DNA of 64,000 nucleotides. It comes from Heterohyrax brucei (taxonomy: Eukaryota; Chordata; Mammalia; Hyracoidea; Procaviidae). The notes beneath the pieces were generated by a model. That model was not told the DNA's origin. It saw only the letters and a program-made list of their open reading frames with translations, and did not search any database. How positions within the stretch are numbered: the stretch's first letter is position 1; the number at the start of each line of letters is the position of its first letter. Position numbers and translations under genes: made by a program. Location: assembly GCA_028571685.1 (NCBI GenBank), contig CM053141.1, positions 138,722,833 through 138,786,832 of the forward strand. The letters are read 5' to 3'. Shown here piece by piece: positions 9,480-21,438 of this stretch.

Positions 9480-9889
9480 GACTGCTCTGCCTTTGTCTCA
9501 GATTCCTCCTGGTCGCCCCACTTAAGGGTGATCACATCAGGGCTAACACACATGAAAAGTGTGACCCTAAAAAACCAAAACCAAACTTGAATTAAAAAAA
9601 AAAAAGTCTCAGAAAAGTGACCTTGTGTGTTTGGGAGCTACGTGAGAGTAACCTCTGGTGTGAGCGCCAACTTTCTGACAGGCCCAGTTAACTCCTCCTA
9701 GCGTTCATTATTTAATTTTCATGTTTACTCTCCTAGGTTTTGGGGGAGCTGAGGGAATGGAGATTTCCTCTCTGTCAGGGCTGAGCTAGGTAATGAGGAA
9801 CACAGTGATGAGCAAAATGGGCGGCCCTAACCTCCCCAAACTTAAAATCGCGTCAACAAATCTGACATTAGAAAATAATCCTTTAAATA
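9480..9889. other. Unique flank of the CpG island
   Basis: No repeat or plus-strand exon is recognised. It contains an A-rich stretch at about 9592-9604. Confidence 0.35.
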
Positions 9890-10035
9890 GGTCATACACG
9901 TACTGAGCTAAAGGGGAGAAATAAAGGCGTTTGAAACAGTGTGAGTGTGGTCTAGTTGAGGTCGGTCATAAATATACTGAGCTCAAGGGGAGAAATAAGG
10001 ACTTTGGAAACAATATGAGTGTGGTCTCATTGAGG
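9890..10035 (+). repeat. Two-copy tandem duplication, 74-bp unit
   Basis: Unit 1 (9890-9963) and unit 2 (9964-10035) align along their length: 'ggtcata', 'actgagct.aaggggag', 'gagtgtggtct' and 'ttgagg' recur at a constant 74-base offset with scattered differences. An old local duplication. Confidence 0.8.
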
Positions 10036-10189
10036 CAGTTTCGGGGCTGGGATGTGAAGGCAGTCGGGTGGTGAAAGAGCACTCCATAGAGAACAGCAGG
10101 GCTGGGGCAGAAGGCAAGGTGAATCAGCAGGAGATTGACTGGTACAGCTGGGCGAGGTCGGGGAGGAGGATGGAAACAGGCTGGAGACG

Positions 10190-10440
10190 ATGGGCAAGAA
10201 CCAGGCCTGACCTTTCAGGTTGGTGATGTGGGCAGTTAGTGGAATTTTTGTTTTACTCTGTTTTTGTATTTGAACAGAAGGTTGAACTGATCCCTTTTCC
10301 CTCTGAAATCATCTCTCAGCTTCAGAAAAGTAAAGTGGTTGGAGAACAGTGAGGCAAAGTAGAAGTAGGGAAGTCAGGAGGATACCAAGCAATCCAGATG
10401 AGAGGTGTGGTGACTTGGACGGTGGCAGTATAAATAGTGA
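10190..10440 (-). repeat. L2 internal fragment
   Basis: The phrase 'aatccagatgagaggtgtgg' with 'tgacttggacggtggcag' resembles the reverse complement of the internal part of mammalian L2. Diverged; boundaries uncertain. Confidence 0.4.
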
Positions 10441-10469
10441 GAAAATGATAGATGACAACAACAATCATA

Positions 10470-10692
10470 CTCAAAGCTAACATTTATTGGTTGCTCACCA
10501 TTAGCTTTACAGGCATTAAACTTGTTTACTCATCAAAACAATCTTATGAAGTATTATTTATTAGTATCATTTTAAAGATGTAAAAATGGAGGCTTCAGAG
10601 CTTATTCAAGTTCTCATAGCTAGGATACCACACGGTTGAGATTCCACCTATCCTGTCTGATTCCAGTATCCATGAGCATACCACCATATACT
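10470..10692 (-). repeat. MIR
   Basis: Reverse-complement MIR core: 'aacatttattggttgctc', 'tactcatcaaaacaatctt', 'aagatgtaaaaatggaggc', 'caagttctcatagctagg'. Confidence 0.7.
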
Positions 10693-10699
10693 CAACATG

Positions 10700-11590
10700 T
10701 GTTCAGTGATTAAAAAAAATACACAAAGCAAACCAAAGTTAGGAACAAATCCTCTAGAGAAACCAAGGAGAACATGGATAATGTGATATTGCTAGAGGAC
10801 ATGTTTAGAAAGTAGAGTTTTCAAGGTTTTTATCATTCAGCATTTGCTGATAGCTTTGGAGAGAGGATTTTGTGACTGTCAACAGACTATGATTTTTTTT
10901 TGTTGATAAGTCAGATAAAGTTAATCTTTCTTAAAAATTAAATAAATAAAAAGCCAGTTGTTGAAGTGCACTGCACCTAGCATGTGCTGATGAAGTATCT
11001 GTAAAGAAGTAATCTTGAGTCTAGTTACAAACACCAATGGAGCAAGTACAACTTGCTTTTTGTGGAGTGATAGGAAAGCTTCCTAGAAATGCAACACCAC
11101 ATCAGTTTCCAAATTTCACTTCTTGCTGGAAAACAAGCTTCATAAAATAAATTGGATTTATGAAACCTGATCTCACCCACTGGAGAAGGGAAATGACATC
11201 ACTGAAGGACAAAAATGAGGCTTTTAACACTGGTAATGGATAAATTTCTCTAAGAAGCCCCCAATTCACAAAATTTAGTATTGAGTTTAATTAGGAAGAA
11301 TTTCTTGGATTGCTGTAGTGATCCCAGAAGACTTGATATTTCAATATTATTGTTTTGGTTGAGGTCAGTTGTCCTGTGAGATGGTGAGATGGCTGAGAAC
11401 TCATAAAGTTGATGTCCAGTCAACACTGGGGATAGGAGACATAAGATTGAGTGTCACAAGCTCAGCAGGACCAGTTTAACTTCTAGGCTTGGGACTTGAG
11501 TACTGAACATACAAGTTCTTGCTTGAGTAAATGTGTGGAGTCTGGCCAGGGAAAATTATAGTCTGCAAAATAAAAAAGAATACTGCAAAA
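10700..11590. other. Unique AT-rich DNA, nothing recognised
   Basis: No gene, RNA or repeat family was recognised on either strand. Confidence 0.35.
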
Positions 11591-11597
11591 CTGAAAT

Positions 11598-11740
11598 TAA
11601 TGCACATTTATTAAGTGGCATAAAATATAACACTGTGTCAGCTTCTTTACTTGCTGGGTGTAGTATTCATAACAATTGTATTAGATATGAAGGCAATTTT
11701 TAGATGAGGTGGTCTCACAGAGTGAAAGTTTCTGAATATA
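11598..11740 (-). repeat. MIR-like fragment
   Basis: 'gcacatttattaagtggc', 'cataacaattgtattagata' and 'tttagatgaggtggtctcac' follow the order of a minus MIR, but weakly. Confidence 0.4.
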
Positions 11741-12460
11741 CATTACAAGCACTGAGAAATCACAAAATATTTTAAATTAGTTTTTTGGCCAAATAATTTC
11801 AAAAACAAAATTATGTAAATCTTTTTTATAGCAAAAATATTAAATGAAGAATGAATTTTAATGTTTCAAGTGATGTGAAAGTAAAAATGTTTATAGAGCA
11901 TGAAGATCTCAATATAATCCTGATCTTACACAGTGTTGTTCACTCAAAGCATGCTTGTCATGGAACATTGATCTGTGTCTATCATTGAGGTCTGGACTCC
12001 TAATCTGAGAATCTGGTTAGGGCTGGAATCTGTGTTCAGGAATGTCAGTTCAGTACTCACCTGGGTTGAATTCCCCTGCATTTTAAGGTTCAGCCTGCTT
12101 CCCAGTGGTCAGTTCAGAGACTGAGTTCTGCTCTAGAGAAAGCCTGCTGGTGCAGGCTGGTCTACATCTTAGAAATAACACTTCAGAAGAAACATTTCCT
12201 GTTCTTCCTACTGCTCTTCACATCTGAGATGACCTAGAGCATGGCTTCCCTCCTTAAGCCTCCTAAGGACTAGACATGTAAGTGTGAAGGGAGGCATCCT
12301 CATTCACACACCCAATGCCTTAGCCTCTGAAAGAGCACGAGTCAAGAAATGGCCTTTGATGTCAATGGCTTCCCTCCAGAATACCTCATAAAATGAAAGT
12401 ATGTCCTGATATACAGTGACTGTCGTGTTGAATCTATTACACTGACCTGATTTCATGCTG
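11741..12460. other. Unique DNA, nothing recognised
   Basis: No gene or repeat family was recognised. The 119-codon frame on the minus strand across 12304-12663 overlaps a SINE and is not a gene. Confidence 0.35.
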
Positions 12461-12461
12461 G

Positions 12462-12551
12462 AGTCCTGGTGGTACAAGTGGTTAAGGTGCTTGGCTGCTA
12501 ACCAAAAGGTTGGAGGTTCAAGTCCACCCAGAGGTGACTCAATGGCAAGTA
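12462..12551 (+). mobile_element. AfroSINE with large internal deletion
   Basis: The head is intact (gtcctggtggtacaagtgg, gcttggctgctaaccaaaag, ttcaagtccacccagaggtg) and belongs to the 'cacccagagg' subtype. It then jumps directly to the tail (gactcaatggcaag), skipping about 100 bases present in copies such as 46999-47203. Both ends are kept, so this is an internal deletion, not 5' truncation. Confidence 0.75.
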
Positions 12552-13680
12552 GTTTCTGAAGTCTATACTGCCACTCAAAGAACAGGCCATCTGAACTTTG
12601 AATAGGAGGGATAATCCCAGTAATTGCCACAATTGGATGGCATAATCCTAACGGTGGAAGCATTTAGAAACCTTGTGGATTTTCTTCCATAGTGTTTTAC
12701 CTAGTCTTTATAGAGAGTTTGTTTATCTCATGACTCTCTAGTACTGCAAATTTTGCAAGAAATTATCTTTAAGGCCCAGATACTGTGTTATGTCTAAGGT
12801 TATGAAGAAAGCTAGTGGCAACTTCACAAAGAAAAGAGGAGGCTTGAGTCTAGTTCTGTTGGGTCAGCTGGGTTGCTGTTAACTCCCCCACACCAGGTGT
12901 TACAGGAAACAGAATTATAAGCCTGTTTTACCAGGGGAAAATAGCCCTCAGAAATACCCTCCCTTGACATTTTAAAACTCTGCTTTTGTACCAGACATTT
13001 AGAGGAGTGTGAAGGAAATTTTAAAAGAAGAAGAATGTTTAAGACTTACTCAGTAATCCACTTATGCGATTTACATTCGTTAAACAGCCTTTACTTATAA
13101 ACACCATTAATTATGTAGTATGAAGCCAAATAAAAATGCTAGAAAATAAAGGTAATTGTGTAACAAATTAGTATAGCTTGAGTGCACATATGTGATAGAG
13201 AAACTATAAACTTTTACATTTAATTGATGGAGGGGAACGTGTGATTTCCTCTTGTTTGAGCTACTAGGATGGAACCGACAGGAATGACATTTTACAGATG
13301 GCTACTGAAGCTGTTAAAGTTTAAACCCACACTGGCGATGAAATTACAGTTTTCACAGGGTCCTTAACTTGTGCCCTCCTCTATTTCTATCTTGAAAAGA
13401 CTGTGAAGGGAGCTTGGGTTGAATGTACATGATTTTCCCCAGAAGCTTTTTTGGAGCAGAACCATTGCTGTCTATTCCAAAATCAGAAGCCTTCAACCTT
13501 TATCAAGCGCAGTAACCAGAGATTGCTTGTGTCCATGTTAAAGGAAATTTTTGACTTGTATGAAACCTGCCAGGTGTGAAAAAGGGCAAGGACTGAATCT
13601 GCTGAGGAAATATGGTTTGGGAACCTTGTAGTAACAATCCCCGTGTTCATTAGTATCACGTAGTATTTCAAGAGCCTTCA
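12552..13680. other. Unique DNA, nothing recognised
   Basis: No gene or repeat was recognised. The stretch at 13240-13640 has fewer repeat hallmarks than its surroundings and could hold conserved non-coding sequence, but that cannot be judged from one sequence. Confidence 0.3.
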
Positions 13681-13689
13681 GATTTACTA

Positions 13690-13800
13690 TTTAATTTGAG
13701 CTTTCACTATAATTCTGTAAGATAGTTAGCCCATGAATTTTTATCAGTCCTACTTTACAGACAAAGAAATTGAAGCTTAGGGAGGGAGAACACAAACTGG
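13690..13800 (-). repeat. MIR
   Basis: 'tattctgtaag'-type and 'actttacagacaaagaaatt' with 'gaagcttagggagggag' match the reverse MIR core. Confidence 0.6.
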
Positions 13801-14360
13801 AATTGGAAAGCATTTCTGTACTCCCATCTATATTTTTTCCCACCACTCCACTCACAATTCTCTTTAAATGTAAATGAAAAGAAACATGGTTCAGTTTATG
13901 GTAGCATTTTGTTCTATGTGGGATCTTTTAAGATGATTTGAGCACATTTGCATCATTTCCTCAGGGGAAGTTTTGTTTTACCTAGAGAAACAGGAAATGG
14001 AGTTGAAATAGGAAATGGTTTTCATTTTTACGGATTAAATCTGTCTGTTATGTTCACCAAGCCTGGATTATGGAGGAGGATGGATTTCTCACAACATAAA
14101 GAGAAGAGAGAAATGTAAAAAGCCCTTCTATCATACCCTTGTTCAAATCCATACTGATATGTGGAGTCTTGTTCAGATAAACCAGAGGGCCAGCCTACCA
14201 GTGGAACAGATGAGATGCCACTGCAAACGTGGCCCAAAATACTGAACAGTTTCCACAAAGTGGAAGGTAATATTTGTTGCTCAGAAGGATTCTGAGGGCT
14301 AATTTTTTTCACTGTTCTGAGCATCCTTCAAACAATTGTACTTAAATATTCACAGAAGAC
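13801..14360. other. Unique DNA, nothing recognised
   Basis: A 98-codon minus-strand frame (14028-14324) has no splice, start or composition support and is not called a gene. Confidence 0.35.
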
Positions 14361-14363
14361 AGG

Positions 14364-14490
14364 CGAGGCCATCCGCTTCCATAAAGATTATAGCCAAGAA
14401 CCCCTTGGGGTGCTCAGTTCTGCTCTGTAACAGATAGGATCACCACGAGTCAAAATCAACTCAATGGCAACAGGTTTTGCATTTGTTTTA
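14364..14490 (+). mobile_element. AfroSINE, 3' half only
   Basis: 5'-truncated copy: 'ccgcttccataaagattata', 'ccccttggggtgctcagttc', 'cacgagtcaaaatcaactca', 'atggcaacaggtttt'. It belongs to the subtype with the 'gcttccataaagattacagcc' middle, as at 44910 and 55680. Confidence 0.78.
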
Positions 14491-15110
14491 AAGATGCTTT
14501 CTTTGAGAATCAGTCCAGTGATTGAAGTTTTACATCATCTTCATTGCATAAACAACACTCAAAGGCACATCATCTACAATTTCCAGTTTCAAGGACTTTA
14601 AAAGTAGGTGGAGAACTTAAAGACACTGAGAATTAGTTTACACGCAGAATTCGTTTACAGTCTTATTATTTTCTGCCGTCTTTTACACTTGTCCTGCCTA
14701 CAACTAATTTAGCAACAATTTTTCAGATCTTTCCAAAGCATTTAACTTAGTTTTCATAGAAACAGCAACTCTCCTTTTATGCTCATATTTGATCAGTTTA
14801 TTACTATTTAAACTACATAATTATAGTAATCAAGTACAACTGCTATAAACAGGTTTGGTAACAAAACAACCAAGTCTTAGTACATACACAGCTCAGTTGG
14901 TAGGAGTAGAAGTGGTAAGGATGCTAGACTGTAGAAGCCACAAGCATTTATCATGCTCTGGGCAATCTGTCAATAAGTTTTACAGAGGGATTTCAAAACA
15001 TCGGTTAATGCCCTGAGGAGCTCAATTAAAAGTTTCTATTGCATTAAAAGTAATAAGCACTGCAGAGGAAAAGCCCTGAGTGTCACAGAGGTTGCTGAGT
15101 GTCGTAAAGT
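14491..15110. other. Unique DNA, nothing recognised
   Basis: No gene, RNA or recognisable repeat was seen. Confidence 0.3.
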
Positions 15111-15119
15111 ACCACAAAG

Positions 15120-15480
15120 GCCCAAGTTTAGGGCATTAAGAAAGGTATTGCAGAAGACTGGACAGTTGAGCTGAGATCTGAAGGTGACTGAGAGTTAGCA
15201 CAGAGAGGGGTCTGGAGAGAAATGAGAGCGTTCCAGCATCAGTAGCAGCAGGAGCAATGCTGTGAGGTCAGAGAGATTGAGTGTTGAAAATGAGGAGATG
15301 GAAGAAGCCAATATGACTGGGGCAGAAAGAGGGAAAGAACGCATAACCTAGGAAGAGGCTGAGGGAAGGAAAAGCCAGTTCAGGTAAGACTTATAAAGCT
15401 CTGTTAAGGATATAGGAGTTCATCCCTATCAACAACAGGAAGCCACCAACGATTTGTAGCAAGGTTTGCTTATTTGATCA
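15120..15480 (-). repeat. L2 internal fragment
   Basis: 'gagctgagatctgaaggtga', 'gagcgttccagcatc', 'gaagccaatatgactggggc' and 'caggaagccaccaacgattt' occur in the order of reverse-complement L2. Old and diverged. Confidence 0.45.
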
Positions 15481-18400
15481 GGAGGAACAATTTGTAGAGT
15501 TTAGATTGCCAAATCTAGTTTGCACACTTGGATTGTATGTTTATACAACTTAAATACACCATAGGGGATGCGGGAGGGAAAAAAAGTGTTTTCTTAGCCA
15601 CTGGGACCAGAATTTCTCATAGGGGGGATCCAGGAATACAGATTGATCAGCTGTTGCATGTCATAGTTGAATATCTGAGGGTAGGGGTCAAGATAATAAA
15701 CAAATGCTAAATATCTCTGCTAAGAAAATGAGAAGGTAGGAGAGAGAAGGAAAGGGCTGTGGTTGGAGGTGAGAAGGCGCTGAACAATTGAGGGAGGTTA
15801 AAATGGTTAGGGTGGCTACAAATAATAAGAATGAACTGGTAGTGGGATGGCTGAAATGGCTAACATGGGATTTTAAAGAGCTTTCTTTACAGTGTGAGAT
15901 GTAACTCCCCCACTCCAGCCCCAGCTGCACCCCTGGTCGTGGTTCCCACATTTTCAGTGAAAGTTCTACTACACTGTGTTTATGGATGCATTGGTGGTCT
16001 AGGTGAGCGGACAAGTGACAAGTGGAATCACCAAGAAGGATCTCAGTTCATGACAGGATTACTGACAGAAAGAAGACAACCACAGGAAACTTTACAGAGA
16101 ACAGCAACTCAGTAGAGGCTGTGTGATTGTAGGTATCCCTCTCCCAGTCCTACTCCAGGAATTCAGAGAAATATTAGATTTCTACAATCTTTGCATGGGG
16201 GTTTGCATTGATCTCTATTTTGGTAAATCAGGGCCAATATTTCAAATGCAATCATTAAAAATCCTCCTTTTCACTCTGCAGTGTCAGATTATTGTAAGGC
16301 ACAGTGCAGATTTTAGATTTATTTGCAGTATTTGTAAGTCACTTTTTTAAAAAAGAACAAAAATTTTTGCATTCTGTATTTCTTGTCTTACCACTTTGTA
16401 AACATAAACACTCCAAAGTGTTATTGCTCTGAAGATAGGTGAATATTCTCTGAAGTTCAGTTTTCATTTCTTGCCAGTCTCCTTCCTTACTTCATAGGAA
16501 ACCTTTTCATCTCATTTCTCAGTCCAGGGCTGAGGCAATAGCTCTTCTGTGCGTTTTCCTCAGGTTTGTGCCCTGACTCTCAAAATGAAGGAAATGATTT
16601 CCCGTAGTGAGTCCAGATGTTTGTGTTCAGCATTACTGCTATTAACCATCAAGTCTGAGAGTTGTACAAAATTAAATCTATCCTTGAGGCCTGGAAAGGA
16701 AGACAATCTTAATAATAGTTTAATGTCCTCAGAGTGAAATAGCCTGAAATGGTAGAAGTATCATTTCCATGAACTACTACCCTACTCTGCAACATTTCTG
16801 TGCTTCATTTACGCTTGTATTTAGTGTAAATGTGGTTTGAAAACACATAAAGCCCTCCTTAAAATCTAAATAACTGGCAAATGGTTAGAATAATTAATAA
16901 AGCAGGTTTTTTCCCTTCTTATAACTAGCTTGAGTAAAATAAAATTTGCGGTGGGCAAAGGCATTAATTGTAGTTAATACATCACGCATTTATGGAAGCT
17001 TTAAGCCTAAATCTCAGGTACTTTATGAGCAAAATGAAACAAAAAGGAAAGCAATTATCCAGAGACTGTGAATGCAAAGTGAGGTTAGGTTTGGATATTT
17101 AGGTAAGAATCCTCTAGGGTCTTCTCTGACTTTGCAAGTCCTGCATGGGTTGCTGGTTGAAACAGCTGGATAATGAGCTTCTTTATCCTGAAGGAGTTGG
17201 CTACCCGATCCGTTTCCCCACATTATGTCAAGGAGATTTGTGTTCTCTGATTGCTGAGGGAAGATGGGCCTTCTTGATAGAAGCTAACAGTCATTCTATT
17301 TAGCCTTAGCGAACCAGCTGATCTCCTTTGTGAATCAAGACATGTCACCATGACTCCTGCATGCCGAGGAAAGATGTAAAGATGTCCTCCATAGAGAAGG
17401 CACTAATGTCAAGCAGAGGAAACCTGAGATGGCCCCAGAGAATGCTGGGAAATGGCCTCTGGGGTTCCCTATGACCCAAAGCCTCCTACAGACTTGCCAG
17501 CCTTTGTATTTTACATATGGTTCTTTTCTGTAATTCCTGTATGTGGTACTATGTCCTCAATTCCTGCCATGCCCTTATTATTCCACACAGTAAACCTTTA
17601 AAGACAGTTATTACACCAGTGTAAGATGTGCCAGTCTTCTATAATATTCTCGCTTTGACCATACCTCAAGCACAAGACCAACTTTCACAGCTTTATGAGA
17701 ACTCAGTGGCTACCACATATTAAAGAGACTGAAGCAAAGGAAAAAAAATTCTCTGTGTGACTTGAAGTAGCCCAGCATCTGTCTGTTGGCGTTCATTACC
17801 ATGCAGACATAAAGAATACGTAAGTTTTAAATTTTTTGTTTCTTTATTTCTTTTAATAAGATCAAGTAAAGTTGGCCAGGATTCAGAAGAAATCTCTCAA
17901 AATGGTAATAAATTGCAAAAGATTTCATATAAAAATCAAGAGTGGTAGTTGTTTTTAGGTAAAAGGCATTACAACTGAAGGATAACAATACTTCAGCAGA
18001 TATGAATATTAGAAAGAAAGTGGGGATCAGTTATTCTCACTAGTCAAAGAGACAAGACAAGAGTAATTGCCAGAAGTTTGGTGGAATAAAAGACATTTAA
18101 TATAAGAAAAAGTCATTGTAAGTACAGGGAAGCTTTGGCACTGCCCTCTTATATGCCATTGACAAGTCAATTACAGTATAGTCATATTTCTTATTTTGTA
18201 GTTGTTAATTGGTTAAGGCATAAAGCATCCATATGAAATTTCTCTTTTTTTTTTCCTTCTCAAGTGTGTTTGTATGTGTGAAAAAAATGAGGAAATGGAG
18301 ATGCAGCCAAGACATGCATTACTAGCTCTATTCTCCTGGGAAAAACTCAAAACCCAGAATTACTCTTGCCTTCTACTATTGTATGGTAGATGGTGACTTT

Positions 18401-18660
18401 GAAGACATCTCTTCAGTTTTTTGCTATCTAGGATCTTATTCTGGCATTATTTGTGGAGTACTGGTTTAGCACTCGCCTCCTTTCTGATCATTGCTGACCC
18501 AAACATAGATGTGGCCATAAGGAAGAAAATATATTCTAATGAAATGGCATAGTTGGTTCATGTCTCATTGTGTTTTCTTTGTTCATCACCAGTTTTACAA
18601 GCTCATCTAATTATAGGTCATGTCTCAGAGCTTGTTTGGGTTCCTTTTTCCTCTGGGTTG
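15481..18660. other. Long unique stretch, no gene seen
   Basis: All open frames are short (108 codons at most) and lack start context, splice signals or recognisable protein motifs. No repeat family was recognised. This is the longest repeat-poor part of the window. Confidence 0.35.
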
Positions 18661-18683
18661 AGAGTGAGAGAGAGAGAGAGAGA
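18661..18683 (+). repeat. (GA)n microsatellite
   Basis: About ten GA units. Confidence 0.9.
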
Positions 18684-19149
18684 TACAGTAAGACACAGAA
18701 AGAGAGGTTTTTAAAGATGTCTGCCATCCAGTGCCACCTGTTTTCCTGCAGGTGATTTACATCCCACCTGGTCTCCAAGTCTGTGCTGTAACTCAGTGGT
18801 AGCTTGACCTTCAATAGCTGCTGAGCCTCTTTGTATCTAAGCAGGGCAGATGCAGGCCATTATAGCAAGGAAATAACATGTGGCTTTCCAAACTGCATGA
18901 AATACATCTATTGTGGGTAGATAAATTACATATTCATGAAAATTGTGAAACAGAAGACACTCTGCCTGCCAAGCACTCACCTTGGCTGAGCATAAGGCCT
19001 AGCAAACAATGCAAAGCTCTGCTCTCTCATTTATTTACCTTGCCAGTCAACATGCGCTGCACAATTACAGGTGTCTACAACATGCTATGAGAAGAAAGCT
19101 GGGAAGAGTCTTCTATTTCCAAAGAAAATAGAATTTTGTAATTATCACA
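18684..19149. other. Unique DNA, nothing recognised
   Basis: No gene or repeat was recognised. Confidence 0.3.
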
Positions 19150-19470
19150 TTAGGCATTTATTGATTGCCCACTATCATAATGAAATTCCAATGCTGTATT
19201 ATTAGGAAATACTTCCACACACTTGGCAGGATGTCTAGTGTATATAAAACTACTCAGAACAAGATGGTGAGAATGTCAACATTTGTATTACTTCTTAATT
19301 TCTGCTTTATTAATAGAGAATCATGGAAACCTTTTCTTTTTGTCCACATGGGAAATAAATGAAACCAGAGGTATTAGGTAACCCACCCAAGGTAGAATGG
19401 CTAGTACAGGGCAGGGATGAGCATGGTATGTCTTGACTATGAGTTCATGTTCACTGCACCAGAACATCAC
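19150..19470 (-). repeat. MIR-like, diverged
   Basis: 'catttattgattgcccact' near the start and 'acccacccaaggtagaatgg' near the end sit in the order of a minus MIR, with extra sequence between. Weak. Confidence 0.35.
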
Positions 19471-19484
19471 ATTTATGTGGTGTC

Positions 19485-19994
19485 TTAGTCATCTAGTGCT
19501 GCTTTAACAGAAATACCTTAAGTAGATGGCTTCAAAAAGATAAATCTCATTCTGTCACAGTCCAGTAGATTACAAATCCAAATTCGGGGCATCAGCTGCA
19601 GAAGTCTTTCTCTGTTGGCTCTGAACGAAGGTCCTCATTATCAATCTTGCCGTAGTTTGGGAGTTTCTGAGGTACAAGGACCCTGGGTCCTTCTCAGAGG
19701 ATACATTCTGCTCCCAGTACTACTTCTTGGTAGTATGAGTCCCTAAATCTGTCTGCTAGCTTCTTCCTTTATATCTCAAGTGATTGCTTCAAGGCACAAT
19801 ACAGTCTTACACATTGTGTTACACCAAGACACCAGTACACCAACACCATTGCCACCAATGCTGCCTCATTAACATCACAGAAGTAGAGTTTACAGCATAG
19901 GGGAACATCATACGATACCAACAATCATGGCCCAGCCACATTGTCACAGATTTTGGGGCGGGGGGAGAAGGGACACAATTTAATCTATGACATG
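19485..19994 (-). mobile_element. Solo LTR, MaLR (ERVL-type) like
   Basis: The plus strand starts 'tgtcttagtcatctagtgc' and ends 'aatttaatctatgaca', so the minus strand runs TG...CA as LTRs do. Inner phrases (tctcattctgtcacagtcc, ctgctagcttcttcctttat, gggacacaatttaatctatg) fit MaLR LTRs. No internal retroviral sequence adjoins it. Sister copies are at 27060 and 55905 (plus) and 48187 (minus). Confidence 0.7.
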
Positions 19995-20389
19995 TGAATT
20001 TGATGTTGGTATTACAATATCTGTAATGACCATGACCAAGACTTTGATATTTAAAGCACCGTCCTTGGCTCTGTTCATAGCTCATCAGAGGCATAGTTCC
20101 AGTTTTAGTTAGGTTCAAACAAATGTCATTCCTGGAATGTTCAGCTCTTTCCTTTCTCTATCTTTGATCTTTTCATCTTTGATATTCTTGGCTGGGCTAG
20201 GTCTGACAGTAAGCTCACTTGTTCAAACTTTTCTTTGTGTGTTAGTACCTGAAGAGTTTGGAAGGAGACTCTTTGGCAGCTAGAGTTCTAGATGTGTTAA
20301 GCCAAGCCAATCTGCTAATCAGATATATTCATACAAGATTTAAACTCAGAAATGACTTGAGTGGCATGAGCAGTGGGGGTGTATTAAAA

Positions 20390-21438
20390 AATGTTTTTTA
20401 GCTTGTTGTGCTTTAGGTGAAGGTTTGCAGAAAAAAATTTATTTCCCATTCAATAGTTTGTACACAAACTGTTCCATAACATTGTTTATGATCTCCACAA
20501 CATGTCAGCACTTTCGCCATTACCCTCTTGAGTTCTTCATTTTCAATTGTCCAGTTTTCTTGCTCCTTCCTGCTTTCCCTTCTTTGCTTTCAGGCAGATA
20601 TTGGCATCTTGGTCTCATATAGATGTTTTTTTGTAAGGAACACTTTCCTTACGGGTGTCATTGTTTATTTTATAGGCCTGTTTATATAATTTGGCTGAAA
20701 GGTGATATTTAGGAATGGCCTCAGTTCCAAGTTAGAAGAGTGTCTAAGGGCCATAGTCTTAGGGGTTCCTGCAGTCTCTCTCGGACCAGTAAATTTCATC
20801 CTTTTTTTTTTTAACAAATTTGAATTTTGTTCTACATTTTTCCCTATTCTCACAGGGACTTTCAACTGTGATTATGGTCATAACAGTCAGAAGTGGTAGG
20901 TGGATACTATCTCATTTTCTGATCCCAGGCTAGCAGAGGCTGTGGTTCCTGTTGTCCATTAGTCCTGAGGACCAGTCATTTCCTTGAATCAATGGTTTAC
21001 TTCCCTCTCCTTTGCTATGAGTGGAAAGAGACCAATTGTTATATCTCAGATGGCTGCTTACAAGCTTTTAAGACTCCAGGTGCTAATTCACTAATGTAGA
21101 ATGTAGTCTTTATGGACTATGTTACGCCAGTTGACCTAGACATCCCTTCAAAATTGTACTCCTTAGCCTTAGTCTTAGCTCAGTAACTCAGTTTCTTGAG
21201 GTGTTTGGTTATATCCAGGATGTTTCCATGACTATGTCTCTGGGTGCTCTATTGTATATATGAATATGCATACAGAACATGAAAATATGTATGTAAGAAT
21301 ATCCACAGTCAGACTTATATATGCACATAAGTGTACTCACTTGTACCCTTCCACACCTACTTAGCGTAAATATGTACCTATCTATCCACTCACAAATTAC
21401 TGCTATTACTATTGTTACATGTTGTATATATTAGAGTA
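20390..21438 (-). mobile_element. L1 3' UTR (left part, split by an RTE)
   Basis: It starts at the L1 3' end in reverse ('ttgtgctttaggtgaagg', the complement of the 'acctaaagcacaata' end seen at 60.09 kb) and continues through the pyrimidine-rich 3' UTR with 'cagatggctgcttacaagc' and 'ttttaagactccaggtgc'. The RTE at 21438-23405 interrupts it, and the same L1 resumes at 23406. Confidence 0.75.

Noticed and set aside
12304-12663. 119-codon minus-strand frame
   Set aside because: It overlaps an AfroSINE in antisense and has no splice or composition support.
15688-16014. 108-codon minus-strand frame
   Set aside because: Low-complexity leucine/serine content from pyrimidine-rich DNA; no supporting signals.
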